Shown: positions 44,139 through 57,579, counted from the stretch's first letter. The stretch: 64,000 nt of DNA from Datisca glomerata (GCA_003255025.1 QANY01003944.1:1081924-1145923); one strand, 5' to 3'. Notes: generated by a model not told the origin, from the letters alone. Translations and numbers: made by a program.

Positions 44139-47100
44139 TTAGATTGAAACACTGTTGGGGATTCCTTTGCCTGTAAGCCCTTCTGTACTAGTAGGATAAA
44201 GCAAAGTATATGGTACTTTGACAGGCCCAGCTCTATTCTTCAGTTGCTCATCGTTGTTCATTTTCACAATCCTAGCTTCTATTTCACTCAACTTCTCTCC
44301 AAATTTCTCAAAGGCTTCCAATGGCTCTTTATCGGAGGTCCATTCAGGTGTATCTCTTTGCCCAAGATAAACCTCATCAGATGAATGCCTTGACAATATC
44401 TCTATAAGTGAAACACCAAGCAATGTTTGTAGCTGTGCAGTGATTGTCTTCAAAAAAGCCTTATCAGGGTCGGCCTCAAGCTCGGCGTATTCGGGTGTGC
44501 CTTCTTCGGGCATGAATTTCCGGCTTATTGTCGGCCTGTTCGGAAGATAGCCTGCGTAAGGGTACTGTCCGAAGTTGACTGCTGCGTGAAGTGCCGAAGC
44601 TATCCATATGATGATAGTGCAAGTTTCTGTTAGATCTTTAACTGTCTGCATTTTAGGCCACCATGGCTCGTCTTTCTTGTCACCGTGGCCTTCCTCTCTT
44701 AGCTCCTTCCACCAGGCTTGCAGTTCAGTGTCGTTTTGAACAACTTCGTCGGTCTTGTAGTAGTAGGAGCAGTAGTCTTCAACCCATGTTTTGATCGCAG
44801 ACCAGATCTCAAGTCCATCCACAGCAAAAGGGTAGTCCTCGATTAGTAGACGGAGGCCGTGCGGCGAGTTTGAGTCCTCAACTGCAATTCCTCTGAATAA
44901 AACCAAACAAGATTTTTATAAGTTAATGATACCGAAATCATAACAAAGCAACATATAATTTAATCGATGCATTCCATTTAACAATATAATAGATACCTCT
45001 TGATGAGATCTGCAGGGAGTGCTTGTTCAGGAAAGATCCAGTTTTTATATACCACAGCTGACATCTCCATGGCATACTTTCCGGGGAAGACGGTCGACTC
45101 GAGAATACCTCCCGCGTTGATGAGGATCTGTCGTGCAAAGGCGTTTATGTTCATGGTGTCACGGAAATGAGGATGAAGCAGCTTATGAATTGGATGAAGC
45201 ACACTCAGTTGTCTATTTGTTGCAATCACAAATGGCTCAATTACTGCATGGGTATTCAACCTACAAATGCAAAACAACACATATTCAGAAAACGAAAATA
45301 AGCTGATGAACAAGGGTCCAGAGTGTGATAGAGTGGAGTTATATATATACCAGTGGCTGATAAGCTGATGAACGCCGGAGTCATTAACGGCAACATATGC
45401 TTTAGCCAGTTGCCAGATTGAGTTCTGGACTCCTTCCTCAGCTGGCAAGTATATTTTGCTTACAGCACCGAACTCATCTCCGTCGGGATGTGGTAGACTC
45501 AGCTCAATAACCAACGGCTTCAAAGTCCCGTCTTCTTTCAAGAAAAGAAGCGTTCTGGTTGCATAAAGCTTTGTCGAAGTTGAGTTAATCCGCCTTACGT
45601 ATGGCATAAGTATGTCATGGTGATTCAATATAAATAGCTTGTTCTTCTCAATTGCCTATAAAACCAAATTATTTGTTAATTATATCATATAATAGCTCTT
45701 AATTAGATCTTACTACTTTAATTATGATGCTGCTATATTATACCTCTTGCACAGAAAGTCCATCTAAGTTATCTTTTATGTGTTCTTCAGTTATCTTGCT
45801 ATTCTGATCTCCATAGATTTTAGGGTCAAGCTTGCTTGTTGGCGGAAATTCCTGCATTTTTTTATTGTAGACATGAAAACTTTTAATTGTTCATCTTGTT
45901 TTGGAAACATTGATACAGAGGAATGAAAATGGAAAGTCGAGCTTACATCGAGACAACTAATGCTCACAGGGTTGACTCCAGCGAGCATCTCTCTGCCAAA
46001 TTCTTCATCCGTCCTCCACGCAGATCTATCAGCTGCTCCAATTCATCATGATTAAGCCAACAAAATTAAATTTATGTTTGAATTATACATCAGAATTAAG
46101 ATTTCAGTGAAGTTATTCACTTAGAATTACCTTTAATGACTTGAGGCATAGGGAATTTGAGAAGGCGTTCGCCGTCGGTTCTGAAGATTTCCTTGAGCAT
46201 TTGTGCAGGAATATTTTCTCTAATGTTCTCAAGTATTCCTTCAGGAACCTCAATGCCACCTTCATAGAGGTTAAGTACATCTTGTATGCTGTCAAACTCA
46301 GTAGGAGTGCTGTCAAACAGAGCTTCAAGCTCCGGTTTAACGAATTGAGCCACTGCTTTCAAAGCATATGCGAGAAAATCCGACATCTTCAAGTGTCCAA
46401 ACCGTTCGTCTCTCGGGACGTAAATGTTTAAGCTGTTGATGATGCTCAGTCTGCTCTCATTGCTAGGATCTGTTCACAAAAACATCAGGAAAAAAATGCA
46501 TCAGAACATGAGATTTTGAGTTCAGACACTTGTGTTAATGATTACTTATTAGGTAGTTTAAGATGTTTTTGGGAATAGTGACAATTTAACGAAGACAAAA
46601 AGGAAAATAAAACATGTCTTGCCTGTCTTTGAAGGTCGTCGGCCGGTTCTTCCTCGACGAGGATAAGGAAATTCAGTAGAGCCACCGAGAACTTGACGAA
46701 CATGTTTAGGACCCTTGTCAGGATTTCCTAAATCATTGTAGTAAGCGTAGTCATAGACTCTGTCCCATTCATGAAGTTCTCCCTTCCCATCTCCTCTCAA
46801 GTTAGCTAGTTCTTCGCTTCGGTATTTTTGAAGTGGCTGTGGCGTTTCACTCGGAAGACATGGCTGCAAAATCACAGACACACCCATCAATGACTTGTTA
46901 GTTCAGCATAACAGTGAGGAAACTACATTTGAGTGTTTCTTATGCATTACCTTGTTTGTGAAGAAAATGCGATCCTTTTTGTACTGATCGGCAGGATAAA
47001 CCCAAGAATTACAGACAAAATGGATCTTATCATGGCCAGGAACATCTTCAAGTGTAACAGTCTTAAGGTAAAACTCATTGGGATGATTGTTTGTGATCAA

Positions 47101-48675
47101 GAATGCACCAGGAACTCCAATTTTCTCATCCCAATCAAAGCTTATCTTGAATGCAGTCTCCCCTGCTGTTAACCCTGAATTATTGTTGTTACTCCAATCT
47201 TGCAAGTATACTGGTTTCCCCAGTTTCCCTTTCAACCCCTTCCCTGCAAAACCACGTCATATTCAATGAGTTTAGTTTCCATCTGGTCGAACATGAATAT
47301 TTGAATAATTTTTCATAAAAATGAAATTAAGTAAAACGCTTTTGTTTTATTAAAAACAAATGAGTTTTTTTTCAAGTATTTTAGTATAAATTTTTTAAAC
47401 CTTGTTAAAACGTAGTTTATAAAATCAGTTAAAATTAGAATATTTGTTTGTTAAGCTTATTTTTTAGTTTTTATTTATGGAAAAGATAAAAAAAAAAAAG
47501 AATGAAATCAACTCCTCCTATTTTTCAAAAATTAAGTTATAAAAGGTAAGCTTTTACAACGACGAATTCTTCAAATAAGTATTTTATGGGCTGTTTAGTT
47601 CTAGGCATCTTATGATGAGAATGGCATCATGTTCCCCCATGTTTACTTTGGGATGCATTATCGGAAGAGACACCTCCTGGCATCATATTCCCCCATGTTT
47701 CAATTTTGCGTTGATTTGTCATGTAAATATCATTTGTGGGGTTCTATTTCACTTATTTTTTTCCAAGGTCTATTTCAATTTTTGGGGACAAAAAACTTGG
47801 TCAATGACGTGTACGAATCTTTCAAGGATTCTGTATCTGTAAAGTTGCATATTATTATTATTAATAATTTTTACTTTTATTATTATTTTGGCCAATTGTG
47901 TTAGTCCTTATTGTCTGCCAGTGATCAAGATTTTCTAACATTTTATCAAAGTCACAATATAGATTCTAACAGAAATGTGTATATGACTCAAAATCACGAT
48001 ATATGAGATATGAGTGTAGGAATTTAACCAATTACGTCAACCCATCTTATAAGAGATGTCCCTCATTAGATTACTGCTTATGAGTAAACTTTTTGAACAT
48101 GTACATGTTTAAATCTCACCTAATCAATTCTCTCCTAATTAAAAAGAGTAAATCATGTACATGTTTATATATATTTGAAAGTAAATTATATACACATGCA
48201 AATAATACATTCAGATGCATCTAAAAATAAATTTTATATGGTACAAGAGCCCTGCCTGACGGGACGTTTTGTTTGACTTCACTAAACAAATCTTGCACAA
48301 TTTCCAACCCAATTTGAGGGGGGAAATCTAGTAATTAGTAAATATGGTAAGAAAGAATTTAATTGAATATAGTCCTCCGTCCCGTAATTATTTATTAGAA
48401 TGTGGTGTAAATCTTATAGAAAGAAGGGGCGAATAAAGAAATAAAAGAAAAGACTAACCAGGATCAGAATGAACAGAACTGACGAGCTGTAGAGAAACTC
48501 CTTGTCCAAACAACTCATGAAACTGATCATGAACCGAAGCCACAAAGTCATTGAAATCCAACACATTCTTCTTCATCAACACCACTGTCCCTCTCATCTT
48601 CTTCATTCCTTCACCACTCTTCTCATCACTTTCCGTCTTATGACCTGTGATCGCATCAATTATACCGTGAAACAT
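44139..48675 (-). CDS. 9-lipoxygenase (linoleate 9S-lipoxygenase type), nine exons, intact
   Basis: Adds O2 to linoleic/linolenic acid to give fatty-acid hydroperoxides for oxylipin synthesis. Exons on -: 48675-48459, 47243-46951, 46863-46623, 46469-46131, 46032-45947, 45851-45744, 45655-45351, 45260-44997, 44892-44139. They join in frame to 868 residues, the usual plant LOX length and exon number. The PLAT/LH2 beta-barrel is at about 25-170, the catalytic domain after it. Iron ligands: His529 and His534 (SHWLNTH), His720 and Asn724 (LHAAVN), terminal Ile868 (NSVSI). Ala572 (FARQ) predicts S stereochemistry. Thr586-Val587 (ESTVFPGKY) is the 9-LOX pair where 13-LOX has Ser/Cys-Phe. Arg737 (NRP) matches the substrate-carboxylate arginine. 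No transit peptide is seen at the start ([12 protein letters not shown]), so it is probably cytosolic. All introns are GT-AG except intron 3, which is GC-AG (AG|GCAAGA). Activity is inferred from family knowledge. Confidence 0.95.
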
Positions 48676-48795
48676 CTCTCTCCAATTATATATTGAGATA
48701 ACTTCGTAAAAAAGAATATATAAATAAAAGGAAGAGAAGATTTGGGTTTTGATTGATTACGCGAATATGAATTTACAGGAAGAGATGGTGAGGGG

Positions 48796-48803
48796 TATTT
48801 ATA
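48796..48803 (-). promoter_or_regulatory. Probable TATA box of the lipoxygenase gene
   Basis: The - strand reads CTCTATAAATACCCC, about 120 bases upstream of the ATG at 48675, which leaves room for a leader of about 90 bases. It is the only strong TATA motif close to the start. Confidence 0.65.
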
Positions 48804-49649
48804 GAGGAAGAAGATGAGGTATTTAATTGAATAAGGTAAGTTTCCAACTACTTTTCCGTTTAGTAAATGAATTTTGGAGCTTTTGAGGAGACTCCCTGAC
48901 TCTGCTAAAAGTCCTTTTTTATTATTCATTGCCTTATCTTCAATTTATTCTCTCATCTCCTCATATGACTTAATTACCCCTCACTCCTTTCTCTTACACC
49001 GCTTCCTACACGTTTTTCTCATTTTTTTTACATTGGAAAATTCTATGGTATTTCGTTTTCAAACTCGGGTTACTGCTACCATGTCCGAAGTTTTTTTTAA
49101 AATGTTTAAATAATTGATCAAATTTTAAATGACTTTCTGGTATCAATAATACGTAAAACATACTCTATATTGAAGAATTTTTCTTGAAACTGGATATTTT
49201 TACATTTAATCCAACACACACAAAAAAGAACAATATTTATGAAGTCCAAGGCAAAATGTAGGTATTACCCAACAGTTAGACATTCCTATGTTTTTATTGT
49301 TCATCTGCTAATACGTAAAATGTAAATATAATCAGCAAATATATATTAACTTGACTTGAATTTGCAATTACACGTCACTTTCATTATTGATAGTGTTGGG
49401 TGCTAATGTGATACATAATGTTGCGGTTTTCGTTCACATATTGTTGTTTTTCATAAAAAAAATATTTTCATTTGGATTGGAATTACCATAACAAAGTATA
49501 ATTCAAGCGACTGTTAATACATAATATTTGAAGAGTCTTCGTTGGAAAAATTAAAACCGAATTTTAATAGAGAATGTTATTTGTTACTTGATTGACTAGG
49601 AAACTAAATATTGGAAAATTCTTGAATTGTTTCAAGAGAAGTGGCAGAC

Positions 49650-49752
49650 ATGTTGATAAATGAATAACTTATATTTTGTCCAAATATATTTTAGTGGACA
49701 ATATTACTGTTCTAAGAAAATTGATAAATGAATAACTTATATTTTGTCCAGT
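49650..49752 (+). repeat. Direct repeat of 32 bp
   Basis: TTGATAAATGAATAACTTATATTTTGTCCA occurs at about 49654 and again at about 49721, in two near-identical copies about 67 bp apart. It lies just beyond the hAT-like transposase remnant. Confidence 0.8.
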
Positions 49753-49759
49753 CATCATC

Positions 49760-51510
49760 TCTCATCATCTATAAATCGTTGTTTTATCACCCTAACTTGT
49801 GTCATGGCGTTTATAATGTCTTGATCTTTTTTTTACAAGACTTGAGATAACTCATTTGTGATACCCAATATTACTTTCATCATATAAGCAGTAAATACAA
49901 ACTCAAAAGTCTGAATTACATTCATGGAAGTACGTGCGTGAACTCTTTGTTCATGCACTACTGCTTCTTCAGCCACAAACTCTAACACATCAACTATAGA
50001 TGAACGATAATGGGATCCCCAACGTGTATCCCCAGCTCGTTGAAGACTAGTTTCTTGGTTTAAACCTTGCCCACTTTGGAGTTCACCTTTTTCTAATTCT
50101 TCCAAAATTTTAGAAGCTTGTTTCTCTCGAAGAACATCTCGACGCTTACAAGATGCTCCAATCATGTTCACCAAATCAACTACATTGACAAAAAGATTAG
50201 AAACACAGATATATTTTTTTACAGTCGCCATAAGTGTCAACTGAAGCTGATGTGCAAAGCAATGAATATAATGTTCAGATTCATTCTCATTCAAAATTAA
50301 AGATTTGAGACCGTTGATTTCACCTCGCATATTACTAGCTCCATCATAACCTTGTCCACGTATTCTTGATAAACTCAACTCATGTGTAGAAAGTAAGGAA
50401 TTAATGGTTGCTTTTAATGACGAAGCAATAATATTAGCTACATGGACAATACCAATAAACATTTCAAGTTGCACGCTCTTTTATCCACATTACGTAAAAC
50501 AATAACCATTTGCTCATTTACAGAGACGTCACGAGACTCATCAACCAAAATTGTAAATAAATCATCATTAAGTTCAGAAAATGATAGCTTTGGTCGTTTC
50601 TAAAGCAGTTGCATTTATAATATCTTTCTGAATCTCAGGAGCCAACATCTTCTGATTCTTCGGACTGTTTTCCAATACGATATTTTTAATGTCTTTGTTG
50701 TTGTTAGCAAGAAGTTGCATAAGTTCAAGGAAATTTCCTCTATTCAAAGAACTAAATGATTCATCATGGCCGCGAAAAGGTTGTCCTCGGCGAAGAATAT
50801 GTCTTATACATTAAATTGACGCATCTAAGCGAATGCGATAATCTCATTTTGCTTAATCCATTTGTCTACAAAAAATGGTTTCAATATGTTGTTCTTGCTT
50901 CATCAAATCTTCACACTTCTTCCAAGCATGATTATGAACACTATTAGTGCTTCCAACATGAATGTCCAACCTATCCTTTTTATTCTAACTAGAGAAATCA
51001 TTGTATGTAAAAGAATCCCCCCTTGATTGCTTTCCATCGATTTTTCCAAAATAAATAATAACACAAACAAAATGCTACATCTTTCTCTATACTATATTCC
51101 AACCAATTGGCATATTGTCTAAACCATTCAGGGTTAAATCGATGATTTCTTCCCTCAATTAACTTTTGAGAGAACTTATGGTTGAAAGGTTGTAAGGACC
51201 CTTTTGACTATAAGCCCTTCTTATTTTATCTTGATCATTTGGACGATAATCTGTTATTCAAATCTGTAATGATACAGGATCTGAAGGTAGATTATTCAAA
51301 TCGACCGCAAGACGACTCTGTCTATAACTAGAAAAAGGCTGTGAATGTGAATCCACTGATTCTGATTCCATTGATTTTCTTTTAAGAAAAATTCCATTTT
51401 AGCACAAAACAAATTCCTAGTAAACAATAAGTCATAAAACTGCATCAGATTCCTAGCAATCGCTATCAACCATAATTTCTAATTGTCTACGCAATTTCTC
51501 CATAATCAAT
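49760..51510 (-). pseudogene. hAT-family (TTF-type zinc-finger/DUF4371) transposase remnant
   Basis: On -, in order: PSDPVSLQI and GPYNLSTISSQKLIEGRNHR-like sequence at 51370-51130, FNPEWFRQYANWLEYSIEKD near 51100, and MLAPEIQKDIINATALETTK at about 50650. Then come DDLFTILVDESRDVSVNEQM at 50570 and, after a frameshift, a 213-residue ORF (50474-49833) with RGQGYDGASNMRGEINGLKS, HCFAHQLQLTLMA and RAGDTRWGSHYRSS. This is the plant protein family annotated as TTF-type zinc finger with a HAT dimerisation region. The C-terminal HAT dimer part is missing and several stops occur. Terminal repeats were not found. Confidence 0.8.
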
Positions 51511-52099
51511 AAACAAAATCCAATTTATTATAAGACAAATTAAACAGCAAAAAACTTCACAAAATCCATTTTATTGTATGGTCTATCACATAACTCATCA
51601 TCCACAAGGATCTATCACATAACTCAATTTATACCCAACCAACAAAATACATATGACATATCATAAACTCAAATACTCAAGAATACACAACAATCAACAA
51701 TAATCAACAATATATATATATATATATATCAAAAATTGAGATCGAGAGAGATAAGAGAAGAAGAGAAACCTGGACAAAGAAGATCCTCGATCGTGCAGGG
51801 CAGAGACAGAGACCAGAGGTCCAAAGAAGACTGTCGCGCGACTCGTCCAGGCTGTCGTCGACCGTCGTCGTGAGTAGAGTAGGAACCAGGACCAGGAGGC
51901 AGGAAGGAAGTGAATCAAATGAATTAGTGATGAAGACGAAGATAAGAAAAGGCTGTCGCTGAAGGGGTTTTTAATTTGGGGGAAATTGTTCGAGTGGCTG
52001 AGGAGGAAGGGAAGGGAATTGAGTTTTTAATTTGGGGTTAGAAATAAAATATTGTAAGGTTTAAAATTGAAAGTAAAGGTTTAAAATTGAAATCCAATG

Positions 52100-53800
52100 A
52101 GATCACAAGTGAAAATTCAGTAGGGTCACAAATAAAATATATATTAAAAAATTCTATATTAAAAATGAAAAAAAATAGTGAATGGGGTTACTGGACCACA
52201 TTCGTTGGCGGCTTCGCCACTGGTAAGATAACAATCTACTCGTTTCACCAGGATATACCATTTTGGTACATGATTCGAATAATTATCGACTAGTTTCATC
52301 CGAATTCACTAGTCGTTGGGCCTTAAGTCATGAAACCAACGACTCACTTCATCTAAATAGTTTGAAGACTTGGTGGTAAACCTAGAGATGACATTAATTC
52401 AAGTGTTAGATGTTATTGGATTTTCTCAACATCAAAATATAGTTTAATAAGTGAGATTTTCTTTCACACTTAAAAACAACTATCAATCTCTTTCACAAAT
52501 AATGTGAGGATATCCTTGACAAATTTTTCACACTTACAAACAAACTATTAATTCTTTATACAATCAGTATGTGACCACTTTAATTAGCATAAATATTTAA
52601 TTTTATACTATATAAACAAAGCAATTACAAATTAAATGGAGTATAGGAAAAGAAATGCTAGTGAATACTATTTTTTAATATAATTAATAACAAATTATCC
52701 ACCTTCCTGTATAACTAATATATTCGTGACAAATAAACTAATTTATTTGTATTAAACAATATCATTTTAGATGTTGAGTTATCCAAATTTGACCGTGTCA
52801 CATATGTGAACAGCAAAATGATTGATAAAGCCCAAATGTAGCCTATTAATTAATTAATTTATTCGCGAATCGTGAAGTCCGTGACTGATAAATTCATATT
52901 TTATTATTTATTTTTGAAACATCACGTGGGCTTCTCCCGAGAAATATAAAATTAGCATATAAGCACACAAATGACCTAACATATTAATTATATTGCTTTT
53001 TCGTTGTCTTCCTTCACATGGTAGTGGTACAATATGTTATTCTATTTTGTTTTTCCTTTTTTTAATCAACTTGGAATTTCTCTCTCATTTTGTTCTCTCT
53101 TTTTTTCTTGATATATAAAAAGATCTAGTTGCAATCTTCAACGTGCTTTGTTTATTAGGCTTTATTTTTTTGGTAAAAAACCCATATAACTATCATCAAC
53201 TTATAACTTATGTGTTAATTTTTTAAAAGTTATAGTTTAAAAGCTCTATCTTAGAATAAAAAAACCCATATAACTTCACATTAAGTTTTTTTTAACTGGA
53301 TATTAATAGTAACTCAAAGACAATCAAGAGTACAAAGATCATCAATGATAAGAGAAACAAAATTCAACCAATAAAAGTGATGGGATGAGTTTCAGTACTG
53401 TGTTGCATAAATGATGAAAAACTATATATAATCTACCAGTCTGTTCATAAAACATAATTTAATAATTCATTCATTCGAAGATGAAAAAGATAATTAAAAA
53501 ACTTATTTTTTTGCCAAAGGCAAAAATTATATTAATCCCAGAAATATAAAGTCAATGTTTAATAGCTTTAATTATATGTTCAATATCATTAGATCACATG
53601 CACTTTGTCTCAAAATCAACTTACCTCCCTAAACTAATTTTCCTTCATAATTGGTAATCTAACTTTCTTCATCCATCAATTTACTCATCCGACTGTTAAA
53701 CGGTCAATGCACGGCACATGCATATTTTTTATCCAATTTTACCCATTTTTTCAACTTCATGAGTTACCGATCTCCTATGTTTTTTCATAAAAAATCAACC
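52100..53800. other. AT-rich intergenic sequence
   Basis: No gene was recognised on either strand. Poly-A/T-rich stretches only. Confidence 0.5.
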
Positions 53801-54341
53801 ACAAATTGCATCTCCCTCTTCATTGCTTTGTCAAAATTTTGACAAATTCTTCTCGAGTTTTAGCACGGTTTGGGTTTAGTCTCATGCAGGTTCGATTTCA
53901 GTTTTATCAATCATATTTACTTTTTGAGGGAATCCATCTCAACAGAAACAATCCTAATGTTGTTGTTTCAGATGAAATTAAGTCCTTCAAGAATTACCAC
54001 ACATTCAGCCTGGAAAACATCCATCACTCCTTAGAATTAGAGGAAACATCTACGTTTAACTTATAGTACTTGGGTTGGGCTTTTACCAATGCAGATTGCT
54101 ACCTTGAGAGCTCCTAGGCCGAGTCAAATGAATGTTAAAGTAAACAAATAGTTGATTTTGTTTTATTAGTTAGTTAAGGTTAGTTTTATCTTTTTCCTTC
54201 TAATTATTGTATATCTTCTTCTCCTTTTTTACTATTTTGAGTGAACACTTACGGTGAATATGGGTGATTTCAATTTATCTTCTTCTTCAACCTGCTGCTT
54301 CAAGATCCTTTCTTTCTCTCCTTCAATTTTGATTTTCTTCA

Positions 54342-54352
54342 TGGTATCAGAT
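54342..54352 (+). promoter_or_regulatory. copia-2 primer-binding site
   Basis: TGGTATCAGAT, complement of the initiator tRNA-Met 3' end, sits directly after a CA that ends the presumed LTR. Confidence 0.82.
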
Positions 54353-54479
54353 CCCTTCGACTAACGCCACTGCTTCTCATTCTCAAGAATTCTCTGAAAC
54401 CCATACTGGTTCTCAAACCAGTTCTCAACCTAATCCCCAAATCATACCTCCTTCTCCCTCCTTACAAGAATGCACAAAT

Positions 54480-55720
54480 TCTGATTCACCCAGTACCGAT
54501 TCCTTTCCCTACTTTCCTATTTTCCTCTATTCATCTCGACTCAATCAATTTCATTTTGTGGAAGTATCAAATTTCCTCTATCTTGAAGGCACATTCTCTG
54601 TTTGGGTATGTTGATGGTTTGTTGCCTTGTCCTCCGAGAACAATCAAGAATGATGACAATGGAGAGATTTCAAATCTTAATTTCAGTCAGTGGGAGGCGC
54701 AAAAGCAAGCCTTGATGACCCTGATCAAGACCACTTTATCTCCTCAAGCTCTATCTTACATTGTCGGCAGCAAGACCTCAAATGAGATTTGAGACTCCAT
54801 TGAGAGGTGGTTCTCATCATTGTCCCACACCAATATCCTGCAATTGAAATCAAATCTACAATCCATAAGTAAAATGGCAACCGAGAACATCGATGCATAC
54901 ATTTAACGGATCAAAGAGGTACGATATAAACTTTGTGTCATTTCAGTAAATATTGATACTGAAGATATCATTCTTTATATAATAAACGGTCTACCCACTG
55001 CATATAACACCTTGCGAATGTTAATACACACTGAGCCGAGCCTCTCACACTCGAAGAACTTCATGTCCTGCTCAAATCCGAAGAGCGTTACATGGAGTCT
55101 TATAACAAGAATCACCAAGATCCTCTGGTTCAAAATACAGCTTTACTTGTCTCATTTCCCAACAATATTCAGGGTCATAATAGAGGAAGATCAAATTTGG
55201 GTAGAGGATTTAGGGGTAACAAATTCAATGGTGGTCGATAAAATTCACGCATAGGTGCAAGAAATCAGAATTGAAGCTCTAATTTGGGTAGAGGATCATA
55301 ACAAAAGGAGATCCAATTTGGGTAGAGGATTCAGGGGTAACAGCTTCAATGGTGGTCGATCAAATTCAGGCAGAGGTGCAAGAAATACAGCTTTATTTGC
55401 CTCATTTCCCAACAATTTTCAGGGTCATAATGGAGGGAGATCCAATTTGGGTAGAGAATTCAGGGGTAACAGATTCAATGGTTGTCGATCAAATTTAGGC
55501 AGAGGTGCAAGAAATCAGAATTGAAGCTTTCCTTTACCATTTGTACCTTGGGCTCCCCCATCTTAACAACATCCTGTTTTCGAGAACACCAATGACTATC
55601 CAACTTCTACACCTCCTACTCGTATTCAGTGCCAAATTTGTCAAAAGTTTGGGCATAGCACAGTTGACTATTTGCATTGTCTAAACTTCTCATATCAAGA
55701 CTGAGGTCCCTCATCCAATC
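54480..55720 (+). pseudogene. copia-2 gag with RGG-type repeats
   Basis: The ORF at 54556-54792 opens the gag domain (LWKYQISSILKAHSLFGYVD, NLNFSQWEAQKQALMTLI). After a stop come SIERWFSSLSHTNILQLKSN and IDAYI-stop-RIKEVRYKL. The C-terminal part (about 55180-55525) is a tandem repeat encoding GRSNLGRGFRGNSFNGGRSN-like units, rich in Arg, Gly and Asn, suited to RNA binding. A knuckle-like CQICQKFGHSTVDY follows at 55630, with Tyr where the last Cys should be. Broken by stops. Confidence 0.78.
55180..55525 (+). repeat. Tandem repeat in copia-2 gag
   Basis: Units of about 90-130 bp with TCCAATTTGGGTAGAGGATT, CAGGGGTAACAGATTCAATG and GGCAGAGGTGCAAGAAATCA occur about three times in degenerate form. 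The insert GCCTCATTTCCCAACAATTT recurs at 55150 and 55402. Confidence 0.82.
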
Positions 55721-55728
55721 TTCAAGCC

Positions 55729-57560
55729 ATGACAACTATGTCTCATACCTCCTCTCAAGTTGGCCCCCAGGTATGGTTAATCGATAGCGGGTGTAACACC
55801 CACCTTACTCCTGAATTGCACAATCTTTTCAATCCAAATGAGTATAATGGTGATGAGCGAATCTCTATTGGAAATGGTCAATCTCTACCACTTTCTCATA
55901 CAGTAAACTCGAGTTTACTGTGTTCTTCAACTTTCCTCTAATCTACTGTCTGTTTATCAATTTTGTGTTGAACATAATTATTTCTTTATTTTTTATGCAT
56001 CTTTCTTTTGTATACAGGACAAGGAAACATGGGACTTCTGCTTAAAGGACCAAGTGTTAATGGTCTTTACCCCATCCCTTCTTACTTTCCCAGATCCCCT
56101 ATAGCATGTCTTAGTGTTAAATCATCTTCTTTACTGTGGCACTCTAGGCTTGGCCACCCTAGTAATAATAAGGCTAAAATTCTTTTTGAAAGCCAATTTT
56201 TCATGTAGTTCTTCTAATCTTGATAATTTCCATTTGTATTATTTGTATTACAAATAAAATGAGCAAAGTTCCTTTTTCCTGTTTCTACTTCTTTGTCTTA
56301 CTCTCCCCTTGAATTAGTTTACAGTAATGTGTGGGGGCCCTCTTTTACCACATCTAAGCTTGATCATCGATATTATGTTATCTTTATTGATGATTTTTCT
56401 CGCTTTACTTGGTTCTTTCCCTTCCCCTATAAATCTGATGTATAGTCTATGTTTAAGACTTTCGAACCTCTTGTTGAGAATTACTTTTCCACCAAGATTA
56501 GGACTCTGCGAACCGATGGGGGTGGTTAGTATATCAATATTGATTTCCAAAATTTTTTGCATGAACATGGCATATTACATGAGAAAAGTTATCCCTATAC
56601 TCCTAAGAAAAATGGGGTTGCTGAGCGGAAACATAGGCATTTGGTTGAAAAATGACTCACATTTATGCGTCATGCTTCTTTACCTCATGAATTCTGGAAT
56701 TATGCTTTTGGCACAATTGTTTATTTAATTAATCGCATGCCTAACTCTACTCTTAGTGGTATTCCTCCTTTTGAAAAACTCTTTGGTAATATGGTTGATT
56801 ATACACTTCTTAAGGTTTTTGGTTGTGTTTGTTATCCAAGCCTAAGACCATATATGCAAAATAAGTTATTTCCAAAGAGTACTCAATGTGTGTTCATTGG
56901 TTATGCTTTATATCAAAAGGGCTATTTGTATTATTATTTTGTTAACAATAAATTGTACACTTCTCGTCATGTGTTCTTTGATGAGTCTTACTTTTCATTT
57001 GATGTCAGAGCTAACAATGCTAGATCTGCTCATGTTCCTTCTATTTCTTCTTCTAGTTCTGCTTTCAGGTACACTTCTCCCCTCCATTTCTTACATCTTC
57101 CTATTAGGCATACCAATTTTTCTTCTCCCACTCATAAATATGTTGCCATTGATTTACCTATCATCCATACTGATATTAATACTGATAATAGTGTTAAAGG
57201 TGCTTTGGACTCTGAAATTCCTACTGCCAATATTGTTTCTACTGTTTCTCATGATAATACTACTTCTCTATTTGATTTACATGTTGTTGTACATGCTGGT
57301 AATTCTGAATTACATGCTGTAAATTCCGCCTATGATTTTTCTCTTCATACTGCTATTGTTTCTAATGAGGATTCTCTCATGCATCATGACTCTGAGCATT
57401 CTACCTCTGTTATGCATACTGACTTGAGCCAATTACATGATATTCCTGATGATAGGTCTATTATTGACAATTTATCTTCAGACAATCCATTCATCCCATG
57501 TAAACTAGGTCCAAATCTGGAATTTCTAAAAAGAAAGCTTTTCACGTATCTAGTCTAACT
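55729..57560 (+). pseudogene. copia-2 protease and integrase
   Basis: Protease: VWLIDSGCNTHLTPELHNLF at 55771 keeps the catalytic D-S-G. Integrase zinc region: LLWHSRLGHPSNNKAK at 56130. Core: YYVIFIDDFSRFTWFFP, KIRTLRTDGGG and KNGVAERKHRHLVE, with a stop after GGG and another after VEK. The 297-residue ORF at 56665-57558 continues with the integrase C-terminal region (YAFGTIVYLINRMPNSTLSG, VFGCVCYPSLRPYMQNKLFP, KSTQCVFIGYALYQKGYLYY). It ends in a Ser/His/Asp-rich linker toward RT. Confidence 0.85.
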
Positions 57561-57579
57561 GTTCAGCCATCTCACATTG

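Noticed and set aside
46141..46431. + strand ORFs across the lipoxygenase exons
   Set aside because: They are shadows of exon 4 and neighbouring exons, whose - strand frame is conserved.
49833..50474. 213-codon ORF as a live host gene
   Set aside because: It lacks its N-terminal and C-terminal parts, and its upstream homology lies in another frame with stops.
56888..57322. 144-codon Leu/Ile-rich ORF
   Set aside because: It overlaps the copia-2 integrase frame at 56665-57558, which has clear family motifs.
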